A stretch of DNA of 64,000 bases from Crocodylus rhombifer (lineage: Eukaryota > Chordata > Crocodylia > Crocodylidae). The position numbers and the translations under genes were made by a program. The stretch is taken from the NCBI GenBank assembly GCA_038503035.1, contig JAVSML010038982.1:1-64000 (forward strand), written 5' to 3'. This document shows, piece after piece, positions 54,001-64,000 of the stretch (position 1 is its first letter; each line of letters starts with the position of its first letter). The notes under the pieces were generated by a model. That model did no database searches and was not told where the DNA came from. It saw only the letters and a list, made by a program, of their open reading frames with translations.

Positions 54001-56217
54001 ACCAACTGCCTTGCTCAGAATTTTTTTTTTAAGTGAGCTAAGGTAGTTTGTTTTAAAACAAATTTAATTTGTTTAACTGTATCATTGTTCAGGAAGTGGG
54101 GGGGAGGGCAGATTGAGAGGGGGAAAAGCAAAACCTGGAACTCATTTTCAAGGCTGTTTACAGCATGTTAAAAGCTTTTTGACATGCCACTTACCGTGCA
54201 AGGAACTCCTTCAGAAAGAATCAATGCATGTTGTTGACAGTAAATGAACAAAAAGTAAACTCAGAAATATTGCTGTAGTTAAACAGCAGCAGGTTCCTAT
54301 GGTAATCTGGGGTCGCATCATACGTTGTAGTAACGTATTTTAGATGATCATTTTCTGTCCCTGGCACTGCTAAGACACTTTGTCAGTGTTAATTAAAAAA
54401 AAGAAATCAAATCAACCCTATAAATTGGACAGACTTGTGATCTACAAATGATCTCGTCAGACAACTTTAATTTGTGCAGCTGAGACTGGTCCAACTCCCA
54501 GTGCAGTCCATGTAGAGCTCTCATTGACAATGAATGATAGGTGCAGGATAAGGCTCTTGATGGGGAGGTGGAAGATAAGCATGGCAGAGGTAAGGAGGCT
54601 GAACCCGTGTCTAACACACAGTCCTGCTTGTCACTTATGCTTAAGGCTGCCTGAATCTTCTTCTTAAATCTTTAGGACAAAGATACATTCACCATGGGGG
54701 GTTAAAAAGACTTGAGTTTAAAATGCACAACTTACTGGCTGCAATTGGAAAAGGGTTGGAGTGGGGATTTAGCATGGATTTGGGTTAAAGCTGATGTGAC
54801 ATCATTGGAGAGAGAGGAAGATAGCTCTATTACTCCTGTGGGAACCGTGGTGTATATATCTTCAAAATTGTTTAAAATTTTAATACACAAGAAACGCAAC
54901 AGTAAACTAGAAACAGAAAACTAAGCTAAGAAGCTGTCTACTGGCACATTCCAGTTTCAGACTTGCTGTAGTCTGTAAGAGGAGAAATGCACACTGTGCT
55001 TTTTCTTGGAGATGTCATGTTTTGTTTCCTGCTGGTTTTTCCTCATTCGGAACGAAGTCATAGTAGATTTTAATAACATGATTGCTTTTTGTGTGCGGGG
55101 AAAAAAATGCAACAATACAACATATAGAAACACCTGGGCTGATCCATGTCCTATTCCTATGAAGAACTGTTTCCAGAATGCAGGATAAGATACAGTGAAC
55201 TTGAGTCCATTTTTGTAGGGATCTTCCAGTTGAATAAAACATAAGTAAGAAGAGAAGAAGCTAATCTGCATGCAGAACATTAAGAATAGACAGCTTAAAA
55301 ATTCAGTACAGACCTATTGACTTGCTAGCTCCTGCTTTCTAAAGATGGATTTCTTCAAGGCTATTATGCTGGAGAGCAACAACTGGCAGGGCAAATTATT
55401 TTGTGCATGTGTCAGTCTCGACATATCTTACCTATAACAGTCTTCAAGGTGTCAGAGGTGAAGGCAAGCAGGTAGCAGCCAAGAAGGGATGGTAAAGTGC
55501 AAAAGTAGATATATTCATCAAGTCAGGGTGAGCATCAGCTTCCTTTGAAGTTTATCAAGACACATTTGATTCATATTGGAGAAAACACTGACATCATACA
55601 GAATGAAGGCTGCCTTATAGTTTGTTATATTAGGTTTCCTGATCTCTAGGGAGAGATCAGTTTGAGATACCTGGCTTCCAGAGGGTAAAGCTCAGTGCGT
55701 TTTGAAAAATCAGAAGGCTTAAGATAGGAAGTGTTCCTTGGGAGAACACTGGGGTTCAAACTTTGCATCCAGAGGAACATACACCTTAGTCCCTTAAATC
55801 AGAGCCAGGGCCTATTGCAGTAAAACAAAATTACAGGACTGAACTCTTTATGAAGGTCTCGCTATCATATGCGATGCTTTTTGAATTGCTCCCAATTGCT
55901 AATCTCTGCTAGCCCCTAATTACTGGCCTTGCACAGCATTTCATCAGTTGAGACACCTGCCTTGCAACAGGAATGACAAGCGCTTCAGTACAGTGAAAGA
56001 TGCTCTAGCTTCACTAGAGTTTCTCCACACTAAATGCTCCAGCATCTTTGCACAAGTTGTGTAACTTCTCATCTATGATGCATGGTGAAAAATAAATAAG
56101 CATTTCAGCATGCAGATGCAACAGGCTTGCTCATTTTTACAGACAAGTCCTGTGCGGGAACCTTTCTTAACAACTTACAATCTAATAAACTAAGCTTGAA
56201 GTTGCTTCTATAGCAGC
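48086..56217. other. About 8 kb of repeat-poor, gene-free AT-rich DNA
   Basis: I found no hAT, LINE, SINE or fold-back element here, in contrast to the rest of the window, and no convincing exon. Minor features are a CT-rich tract at about 50165-50193 and T runs. Open frames (for example 52261-52584 plus and 54957-55280 minus, 107 codons each) show no domain, acceptor or homology I can name. Confidence 0.45.
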
Positions 56218-56505
56218 AGTGCCATACCTAGACTCCTGGCAGCCCCAGGCAAACTTTTAGTATTGGCCCCTTTGCCAGAGATAAAGACTTGTGCAACAAA
56301 AAAAAATCATTATCACATCTGTTGTATCAATGTCTTTAAATAGTTCATTCTCAACTGAGAATATTAACAGTCCTGTATATGCGCAATATTACAACTTTTT
56401 TTGCATTTTATTTATTTATTTTTCATTTTCAGGCCCCCTTTCTGGCCAGGCACTGGGCAACCACCCAGTTTGCCCATGCCAGTGTCCGGGCCTGCACAGC
56501 AGGCA
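56218..56505. mobile_element. Probable hAT-like element, CAGTGCCATACC terminus
   Basis: The left end CAGTGCCATACCTAGACTCC resembles the CAGTGGCATAC terminus of the 35017-35255 element. CAGCCCCAGGCAAACTTTTA and GGCCCCCTTTCTGGCCAGGC are typical of this repeat class, and GGGCAAC...AGTTTGCCC near 56455-56482 is mirrored. The right boundary and TSD are not resolved. Confidence 0.45.
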
Positions 56506-56826
56506 TAGCTAGCTATCTGCATGGCTCCATTTGCAGACTCAAGACCTTGCACATACCAGAGAAGTTGAGGGCAAGAAAATATGGGAGAGAGATAAAACCA
56601 CCACGAAAGATCATGGGAATTTTATGGGGCTGTACTTTACTTCTCAAGTATCTCAAATCATCTTGTAGGACATACTGGGTGAGGAAAGGGAGACATGGCA
56701 GCACACTTTCAGCTGGTGAAGAATAATATTGTCATGTTGGATGGATGAAAACGGCAATCCTTTCTACTGACTTCAGTGATAATCTGGGGAAATCTACCTA
56801 CCTATGAATGTACAGTTTAAGGATTT
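56506..56826. other. Anonymous non-coding DNA
   Basis: Nothing recognised. Confidence 0.4.
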
Positions 56827-56903
56827 GATTCATCGTGGCCAACTCTGTGCGTCTTTGTCCAACTGCAAACTTCATTTTGAATGTAGAGCTTATTGGTCTT
56901 CTC
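56827..56903 (+). repeat. Inverted-pair repeat, copy 1
   Basis: This 77-bp segment, centred on TCTTTGTCCAACTGCAAACT then TCATTTTGAATGTAGAGCTT, recurs inverted at 59054-59129 with roughly 88% identity over about 75 bp. The similarity stops on both sides. No known family is recognised. Confidence 0.75.
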
Positions 56904-58249
56904 CTTTGTCTTTTACCGCTATGTTGTGCAAAATTTCAAAGGGCTGAACCATGGGCAGAACAGAAGTAAAGGCTGTGAAACCACAATGATTATTCACATG
57001 ATAGCACTCTTGGATAAAGAGTGCCCAAAGCAAGCCAGTGTGAACTACAGGAGGAAGTAGCTAAGGAACAAGTTACCTGGTTAGGGTATCTTTTCATGTG
57101 ACACAACCGATATAGGGGTCATTTGACAAAGAGGACTGGAGGCCAATTTTTAAAAGGGTCCAAAATAGCTATCGAGAGGCACTGGATGTAAATAGAGAAA
57201 CATTATGTTCCAAACAAGAAACCATGGGTAGGAGAGTAACAAAGGAAAATCCTGGATTCCTTAGAAGATTCTGACCTAGGCGTAAAGAACTTTAAAAATA
57301 GCGAGGAAACTGATGTGTTACAATTTTGTCTAGGTCCATATATGTCCCATCTCCTGCCCAAGGTCTTGAGCCATTGGCTTCTGCAACCCTTACATGCTTC
57401 TTTCTTCCTTTCATGTGTTCCAGAGGAGATAAATTGTGAATAAGCTCCTTACAAGGTTGGATGCTCTGGGACAGTACACTAAACTTCCCCTGGGGACTGG
57501 AGCGTCAGCACTGGCCAGGTCCATAGGGCAGCCGGGTTGTTCGGTCGACTTTTTCTAGCAAGCTAGCAGAAAGACAGCTTATGCTCAGGAACTGTCAGCA
57601 AGGCCAGAGAGCCTCATTAGACCAAGGGCAGTTTATGAGCACATGGAGCCAGCACACTGGCTCCCAAGCAGCAGCCTTGTTACCAGATAGCAGGAGGAGC
57701 TCTACAGCAGTGTGACGAATCCAGATTCCTGCAGTGTGGTGCCTTCCAGTGAAGACAAAAAGATAGTAAAGTGATTGAACAGTATCTGGTTAAGATAAAA
57801 CACTTGAGAAAATAAGAAACACAGATGATTATAAATCAAACAACAGCACTGAGAAAGAATAATTAATTTTTCAGGTCTTCATCCACAGATATCATGTTAG
57901 GTCTGCCCCACTAGCTGTGTAACACAGCGCAAGAAATAGGATTTTGCATGCAAGATCAGCTAATGCAGAATGATATATAAATTAATGTTTAAAGACAACA
58001 GTATTATAACATTAAACATTAAAAGGTAGCTGGTGAAACTTTAATGTGGGCAACTCTCCATTCATATATCCACGTAGACTTGCGTGTTACAGCACAGACA
58101 TGCTGTTCTTTATCTGAAAGGTGTACTAAAAGATCCTTTGCTCAGTCTCTAGTATGGAGTATATGAATATGAGAGAGACACGCACACAGACAAAGACAGG
58201 TTTTGGAATTAAAAATAAACTCTCAGAGGAGCATCTTAGTTAGAAAGAA
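56904..58249. other. Anonymous non-coding DNA
   Basis: Nothing recognised over about 1.3 kb. Confidence 0.45.
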
Positions 58250-58432
58250 CTATGGCCCAGCAGTTAGCTGGAGTACTAGACTAGGACAGGAAAGGCCTAG
58301 GTTCAACCTCTTGCTTTGTCCTGAGCTGACTGTATGTCCAAGTCAGCTAGCGTTTGTGCTCAAGTTCCTCATTGTAAGATGAGGATAGTACTTTGCAAGG
58401 GTGCTGAGAAATGCTCTGGTAGTATGATGGTG
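58250..58432 (+). mobile_element. MIR-type SINE
   Basis: A tRNA-derived head with a B box (CTAGGTTCAACCTCTTGC near 58299) is followed by the CORE region: CTGACTGTATGTCCAAGTCA, then GTGCTCAAGTTCCTCATTGT and AAGATGAGGATAGTACTTTG. This matches MIR order (GTGACCTTGGGCAAGTCAC...CTCAGTTTCCTCATCTGTAAAATGAGGATAATA). About 180 bp, old copy. Confidence 0.75.
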
Positions 58433-58869
58433 GGTCTATACAAATACCACAGACAGAGCTTTACAAAAGGTTTGGAAGCAGCCCACATCTTGTGCCTCAA
58501 CATATTATTACCATGGTAGAAGACAGTCTAAAACTTTGGGCAGGGGGGACTTAACTCCAACAGGAAGGTTGGATTAAGTAACTTGCTTGTGGTAAAAGAA
58601 TAAGGCATTGGAGCCTGCATGCTGTGATGTACTGCTTAGCACCTTATCAGAATGATCCTTTATGGAAACAGATATGGTCATCCAGGCTAACTTTGCATGA
58701 TTCCCTCTGATTAAATTTCCAGAAAGTTTTGACTAAATGCCAGTCATCATTGAAACCACCCAAGGCAGAATTCTCACTCACTTTCCATACCCAAAAAACA
58801 GTTTTTCAGTCCAAAACCGACATTTTTGAGCATATGCTGTAGGCTATGCACCAACCTGGTAGGTACAAG

Positions 58870-58935
58870 GCTACATACATGAGGCATGGAACCTGCCTGA
58901 AAGGCAGGAGGTCCAGGGTTCTACCTGTGAAGCAG
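58870..58935 (+). mobile_element. MIR-like SINE head fragment
   Basis: GGAACCTGCCTGAAAGGCAG then GAGGTCCAGGGTTCTACC resembles the MIR 5' region (GGCCTGGGAGTCAGGAGACCTGGGTTCTA). The CORE and 3' parts are missing. Confidence 0.4.
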
Positions 58936-59053
58936 AAACTTCTCCACTGATCTACATTCAAGAGGATGGGTATCGGGGCTAAGATGCAGGAAGATCCACC
59001 TCCTTTTCAGGTACACTTCCCCACTGTACAGCCAAACAGAATCACTGTGCAAA

Positions 59054-59129
59054 GAAGACAGATAAGCTCTACATTCAAAATGAAGTTTGCAGTTGGACAA
59101 AGATGCACAGAGCTGGCCACAATGAAATC
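59054..59129 (-). repeat. Inverted-pair repeat, copy 2
   Basis: Reverse-complement partner of 56827-56903. The central GCAAACTTCATTTTGAATGT and GTAGAGCTTAT are identical between copies. Confidence 0.75.
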
Positions 59130-60664
59130 GAGGACAACCGTAGTATAAATGACTGCTTGCTGGAAACTGGATTGTGACCACCATAAAATGTCACAGCCAA
59201 TGAATCACCTACTTCTAATTTAGACTAGTGAACTAGAGAACCCACACTTTCAGGGGAATTTTAAAAAATTGCTTACAGTAAAAGACATCAATATCCAAAC
59301 TAGTCATCTTAACTGAGCACATAAGCTGCATATCTTGGCACAATGAAGTACAACTCCTGGAACAGATTTCCCCAAGCCAACTTCTTTCCGATTTTAAAAA
59401 GCAACAGCAAAATCCCCATAACTGGGATGTCTCATTAGATGACTTGCTGTCCTGATGAAGTAACCACCCTGTGTGACACCCTGGTTCTTCAGACAAGCAG
59501 TATATAGCCAAACCCCGTTGGCTCCTGCTGCAGCAGATGAGGGTGCTTTAAATAATAATAAATGATTATTACTGCTATAACCTGTTGCAGCTGGGCATCA
59601 TTTTGTTGCTGCTAAGCCTTGCATGAGTATCCAAGTAGAGTGCTTTTGGTCAGACTGGTGGAGGATTTTCCCCTCTGCCTATTCTATGCCCACTTCACAC
59701 AAGCTCAGGAAAAGAGGGGGAGGGCAGGGAAATCAAGTCTGATGCAGAACAAGACCAGAGCTGCCCACTTCTACTTGCATTCCTCACAACAAATGAAGCC
59801 CTCTTGCAGAAGCAGAGCTCTGCCAACTCTCTTCTACTGCATGTCTCACATTTGATACGTCTCTTAAGCACGTAGCTCTGGAATGAGGGTTTATCTGGGG
59901 AGTCCACACTTTCATTTATAAACTTTCTAAGCCTCATGGTTGCAAAGAGAGGTTTGGAAGTGTGACCTGAGGGTACCTTAGAGAATGAAAAGCTAGAAAG
60001 CAAAAAAACTTCAAAGTTTATTTGTAAAACACTCAGAATTGGCAAAAATATTGTCACCCCCATCTCCTATTGAGAATAAAAGATCTTCTCTGTTGTCACA
60101 CTGCCATTGGGGGCAGAAGAGAAGTCAACTTCCCAAGGGGAAATAGCCTGTATAGAACTTTTTTTTGGTTAGATGTGCATGTAGCTTCTTTTGCACTACC
60201 CAAGGGAGAGAGACTCCCCACCCCCTATTAGGACAATCCCATTTTACAGATGCAGTCCAATTCATTAGTGCTCTTCTACATGTCAGTGCTTGCCTCTGAC
60301 AATCTAAATACTGGAAGATCATATTTTGGCAAAATGCTGAGGTGGTTAGGACACTGAGCTCATGGCACTCTATGATTAGCCACTGACAAAGTGACTGGAT
60401 CATAAAAAGGTTAGGGTACCAGTTTTAGACCAAAAGAAAAACAACCAAAGGGAATGACTCTTCCTATAATGAAAATAATTCCAAATAACTTCTAAATTGA
60501 ATTGGAGCAGGAAGGGGTGGGGGGGAGAGGAAAACTGTGCTCACTTCCTACTGGACAGACATGGGGGAAGAGGGGAAGGGAATTAACAGATACTGTTTGA
60601 TGCTTCTCTACACTAATGTCAAAGTTTAACCCCTAGTCTTAAGGTTTTACTTCAAAGCTAAATA
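59130..60664. other. Anonymous non-coding DNA
   Basis: Nothing firm. A GAGGTGGTTAGGACACTGAG near 60338 resembles a tRNA A-box/MIR head, but no further match follows. Confidence 0.4.
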
Positions 60665-60865
60665 TAGCCAGTCAAAAACCCAGAGGCTGAATCAATTCAG
60701 ACTCTGCAGGTTAGTCTAAGCTGCAGAGATTTAACTGAGAAGCAAGTGAACAGACATCCACTTTTGATTCAGGAAATGCAAGCACATTTCCTGCAGTGGC
60801 TCAGACCAGAAGCCGGGGCACTACAGCACGCCTCCCAGATTGTCAGCCACTGCCAAAGGGAAGGA
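60665..60865 (-). mobile_element. Family-T element fragment, inverted
   Basis: On the minus strand this matches 24390-24554 in order: GGCTTCTGGTCTGAGCCACT, then GCAGGAAATGTGCTTGCATT, GGATGTCTGTTCACTTG, TTAGACTAACCTGCAGAGTC, GAATTGATTCAGCCTCTGGG and TTTTTGACTGGC. Only the right-hand part of the element is present. Confidence 0.65.
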
Positions 60866-60879
60866 ACTGAACTTATCCC

Positions 60880-61075
60880 AAGCAGTACTGAAACTCTGTT
60901 GCCATCAGAAAAAAAAAAATGTTTCATTGCTGTGTGGACTCTTCAACTCCTTCAAGCCAGCTACATACAAAGTCAGCGTTTCTAATATTCCTGGCTTCAT
61001 AGGATCTAATTTATTCCATAATTCATTTTCCCCTCACACTTCACATTAAAGGCAGAATCTTTTCTTATTAGCCCG
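60880..61075 (+). repeat. Direct-pair repeat, copy 1 (about 195 bp)
   Basis: Aligns with 63600-63796. Shared words in order are AAGCAGTA, TGAAACTCT, an A-run then ATGTTTCATTGC, TCTTCAACTCCTTCAAGCCA, GCTACATA, AAAGTCAG, GTTTCTAATATT and TTTTCTTATTA. Both copies end at the same word. Family unknown. Confidence 0.75.
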
Positions 61076-61865
61076 GGCTAACAGGTTGAGGCCAAGGGGT
61101 TACTTTAAACCCACCGTGGCCCTCATGAGACTCCAGTCTGGGTCTGCCCGGGTAGGGACAGTGCCTGCCAGGCTGCTGCCCTCCCCCACCTTGCTCCCCA
61201 CTTGAGGGGAGCCAGGGGGGAGGGGCAGGCAGCCCCTACTGGGCTGAGGGAGGTTGGGGGGAATGAGGAAAATCATAGTGGCATTGAATGCATAAAAGTT
61301 TGAACAAGAATAGTCCTCTCTCTTAAGTTAGCATGTATTGAACGCAGCAATTTGCACACAACAAAGAACCACCAAAAATCTTCACCTAAGCTAAGATACA
61401 GCCCAGTAAAACAGAGTGTGAGCACATACAGCTTAATCTAACTTAAAATGAAACATAATAAACCAAAAAGACAAGAGAAAGCCTTGCATAAGTCTTATGT
61501 AATCCTGAGAGCACAGCGTCTCCTTACAGCCAGGTATTCAGAAAGTCTTTCCTGGGGAAAACAGCAGGTGGTCTTTTAGGTGTTGGAGTGGCGATCCCAT
61601 AGGCCGCATTGCTACTTGGGTTTTTACAGGTGCACATACACCCACTTCTTTCCCTTGGGTACCCTGATATTAGTATACTTGTCACCTATAGCGTCTTTGG
61701 CAGGACTCTCATGCATTCAGTGTCTTTTATCCCTACGTAGGTATTCCATTCTCCCACCTTGTACAGGCTCTGCTTTATAATGTAAATGTAGTTCTCTACT
61801 TTCTCTACCAACCCAAGCAATCTGGGACCCTCTCCTATTCCTTTAGCTCCGTCTCCAGGTCATAC
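61076..61865. other. GC-rich patch then anonymous DNA
   Basis: 61080-61265 is GC-rich (CCCGGG and GGGGAGCC words) and may be a repeat. The remainder to 61865 is unremarkable. Confidence 0.35.
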
Positions 61866-62450
61866 ATGTGATGATTGTGCCAAGTCTTTGTCAACACCCC
61901 CCCCCCCCCAATCTGTCCCTGCAGGACTTGGCCCTGTGCTCACAGGTGGCAGGGGATGGGTCCCTCCAGCCCTGGTTCCTCAGCCTCTTCCCCCTCCCCC
62001 ATGGCCTGGGGGAGCCGAGGGGAGTTACACTCCTTCCCCCTCCCCTTAACTGCTTGCCTGCCTCGGTCTCTACCAGAGGTGGGAGGGAGTGGAGTCTGCT
62101 GGTTTCCTGCCAGCCCCCCATCTGCTGTCAGTCCCTCTCAGGCTGTTCTCCCCCACCCCTGCCACCCTGAGGCTCGCCCCTCACCCCCTCTGCTCCAGCA
62201 CTGAGCAGGCAGACCCAGCTGTGGTCCTCAGCCGGGTTTCCCATCCCCACCCCCTTGTCAGCCAGCCCTCAGTGCTCCAGCTAGGGAACAGAGGGATGGG
62301 GCCAGCCCTGCTCTCTGGAGCAAACAGCACAGCACAGCCCAGCCCAAGGCTGCAAAGCATGCTGGGGGACTGAGTTACCTTGAACCAGGAAGGGGAGGGG
62401 TCTGGGACAGAAGTTTCATAAACTGGTTTAACCTAAATCTTAGACTCTTT
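61866..62450. repeat. GC-rich block ending in a family-T terminus
   Basis: A C-run (61898-61912) opens a GC-rich segment with overlapping open frames (94-109 codons) rich in Pro, Ser and Leu and no domain. The right end, GGTCTGGGACAGAAGTTTCA then TAAACTGGTTTAACC, is the inverted match of 24075-24110, so at least the last 50 bp belongs to family T. The left boundary was not found. Confidence 0.45.
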
Positions 62451-62454
62451 GAAG

Positions 62455-63340
62455 TCCTTGTCCAGGTCACTGATGAAGGAGTGAAGTATACTCTGTCCAA
62501 GTTTGCAGAAGATACAAAACTGTGGGAAGAAGTGGACACACCGAAGGGCAGGGAACAACTACAGGCAGACCTGGACAAATGGGCACAAAACAATAGAATG
62601 TGATTTAACACGGAGAAATGCAAAGTGCTGCACCTAGGGATGAAAAATGTCCAGCACACCTACTGCCTAGGACCTGCTCCGTAGCATGGAAGTGGAAAGG
62701 GATCTGGGAGTCCTAGTGGACTCCAAGATGAACACGAGTCGTCAGTGTGACAAAGCCATCAGCAAAGCTAACAGCACTTTTGTCATGCATCTGCTGATGC
62801 ACAATAACAGACCCAAGGAGGTGATACTTCCCCTCTATCGGGCGCTGGTCAGACCACAGTTGGAGTACTGCATCCAGTTTTGGGCACCGCACTTCAAGAG
62901 GGATGTGGATAACCTGGAGAGGGTCCAGAGAAGGGCCACTCGTATGGGTAAGGGTTTGCAGGCCAAGTCCTACGAGGAGAGACTAGGGCACCTGGATCTC
63001 TTCAGCCTCTGCAAGAGAAGGTTGAGAGGCGACCTTGTGGCTGCCTACAAATTCATCATGGGGGCGCAGAAGGGAATTGGTGAGGCTCTACTCACCAAGG
63101 CACCCCTGGGGTTCACAAGAAATAATGGCCATAAGCTAGCAGAGAGCAGATTTAGACTGGACATTAGGAAGAACTTCTTCACAGTTAGTGGTCAAGGTCT
63201 GGAACAGGCTCCCAAGGGAGGTGGTGCTCTCCCCTACCCTGGGGGTCTTCAAGAGGAGGTGAGACAGACATCTGGTTGGGGTCCTCTGAGCCCAGCACTC
63301 TTTCCTGCCTATACAGGGGGTCAGACTCAATGATCTATTG
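62455..63340 (+). mobile_element. CR1 LINE, subfamily B, 5'-truncated
   Basis: The copy begins at VLVQVTDEGVKYTLSKFAED, where the catalytic FADD has become FAED, then DTKLWEEVDT, EQLQADLDKWAQNN and KCKVLHLGMKN. It continues through the C-terminal ORF2 blocks and ends at GGGGTCAGACTCAATGATCT, without the short-repeat CR1 tail. It therefore lacks both ends. It is the best-preserved LINE coding segment in the window. Confidence 0.88.
62686..63333 (+). pseudogene. CR1 ORF2 C-terminal fragment, 215-codon open frame
   Basis: The frame carries EVERDLGVLVDSKMNTSRQ (residues 2-20), RPKEVILPLYRALVRPQLEY (42-61), FKRDVDNLERVQRRATRM (70-87), YEERLGHLDLFSLCKRRLRG (96-115) and FTRNNGHKLAESRFRLDIRK (143-162). 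After about residue 168 the family match (VWNRLPREVVLSPTLGVFK) moves to another frame, so a frameshift near 63190 gives a garbled end. The polymerase core lies upstream in a broken frame. The start Met is only the first ATG after a stop. No host gene. Confidence 0.88.
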
Positions 63341-63599
63341 TTTTGATTTGCAAATTACAGAGACCATTACCCTAAAAGACATGAAATGCCAATTTACGAA
63401 GCACATTTTAAATCAACTGGTTTCTGGACAAGGACACATACTGGTATTGAAGAAACGGTTTCACGCTAGTTTAGTCAGGCTCCATTTTACAAAATAACTT
63501 GTTAACATGAGAATGCACTGCTTTAGGTATAATCCTTGTGGTCCTGTTAGGTATAACCATTTACAACAGACAAAATGAGAGAATTGTGCAGTTATTTCA

Positions 63600-63796
63600 A
63601 GCAGTATCTCCCGCCTCCAACTTGAAACTCTTGGGAAAAAAAAAAATGTTTCATTGCCTTGGGAAATCTTCAACTCCTTCAAGCCAGCTACATAAAGTCA
63701 GTGTTTCTAATATTGCTGGCTTCATGACATCTAACTTGCTCTATAATTTGTTATTCTTCATACATCACATTAAAAGGCAAAATATTTTCTTATTAT
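63600..63796 (+). repeat. Direct-pair repeat, copy 2 (about 197 bp)
   Basis: Partner of 60880-61075, 2.7 kb away in the same orientation. It differs by an insertion (TCTCCCGCCTCCAACT) near the left end, a small deletion before the A-run and scattered substitutions. Confidence 0.75.
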
Positions 63797-64000
63797 CAGA
63801 CTCCCAACTATATTAAAAGAATAGCAAAATAGTAGATATGCCACTTGCATAGAAAACATCTGTTTTCACCATGATGCCCAGGCCTCTAAAACTGTTGGGA
63901 GGCTTTCTTCCCTTCTCCTCCTGCCTCTGGAGAGGATCCAGGCAATGAGCAATTCCAGCACACCAGAGTAAAGCCCAGCTACAGAATAATGGTTTAATAT
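63797..64000. other. Anonymous non-coding DNA to the window end
   Basis: Nothing recognised. Confidence 0.4.

Noticed and set aside
54957..55280. 107-codon minus-strand frame with hydrophobic stretch
   Set aside because: Phe/Leu-rich stretch arises from AT-rich DNA. No family resemblance and no supporting signals.
60330..60420. MIR head at GAGGTGGTTAGGACACTG
   Set aside because: The match stops after about 20 bases and no CORE region follows.
1..64000. CRISPR array, operon or bacterial-type gene cluster
   Set aside because: No regularly spaced repeats, no ribosome-binding sites and no long non-overlapping genes. The sequence is plainly vertebrate.

Overview
This window looks like non-coding nuclear DNA from a reptile, most probably a crocodilian. 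The basis is mixed. The sequence directly shows 3' ends of CR1-clade LINEs, an old L3-type LINE, MIR-like SINEs and many short hAT-type DNA transposons with 8-bp target-site duplications (TSDs), and nothing resembling Alu or L1. The crocodilian assignment rests on my recollection that two elements here are abundant in alligator and crocodile sequence: the CR1 subfamilies, and a repeat that opens with AGGGCTGTGCGAAGCTTCGG and is packed with GATTCGG/GATTCAG motifs. No database search was possible.

I recognise no protein-coding gene. Every long open frame is either retrotransposon reverse transcriptase (5.2-7.0 kb, 9.1-9.8 kb, 62.7-63.3 kb) or an open frame inside GC-rich repeat DNA. Four short stretches have a splice acceptor followed by an open frame: 2682-2750 (+), 3124-3272 (-), 20661-20794 (+) and 46268-46645 (+). 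The last also has an AATAAA signal. They are reported as weak exon candidates, so the window may be intronic or intergenic.

Layout. 1-0.85 kb is GC-rich repeat. 3.46-3.96 kb is a hAT element. 5.08-10.55 kb is a LINE pile-up in one orientation: a CR1 broken by a palindromic repeat, then an L3-type copy split by a younger CR1. 12.85-13.63 kb holds the first of three long palindromic hAT elements (others at 30.23-30.96 and 47.02-48.02 kb), each with 8-bp TSDs. 14.6-15.8 kb is a mosaic of LINE fragments. 18.25 kb has an (AG)n(TG)n microsatellite. 19.6, 23.9-24.6, 60.7 and 62.4 kb carry a shared terminal-inverted-repeat family rich in AAACYGGTTTA, called family T here. Further hAT insertions with recognisable TSDs lie at 27.4, 35.0, 39.8, 42.35 and 44.2 kb. 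A second palindromic repeat family, called family P here (termini containing GTGGGTGATATCTTTTATT), lies at 6.2, 23.1, 32.6, 43.6 and 47.0 kb. 48.1-56.2 kb is a repeat-poor stretch of about 8 kb. The last 8 kb has MIR-like SINEs, an inverted pair of about 76-bp copies, a direct pair of about 195-bp copies, GC-rich DNA and another CR1.

The elements do not form a pathway. What they record is the order of insertion, read from nesting: L3 before CR1 at 9.1 kb, CR1 before family P at 6.2 kb, family P before the hAT at 47.0 kb, and a palindromic repeat before the hAT at 12.85 kb. I found no convincing new biological system. The most distinctive object is the palindromic hAT family, whose arms could fold into hairpins of several hundred bases.
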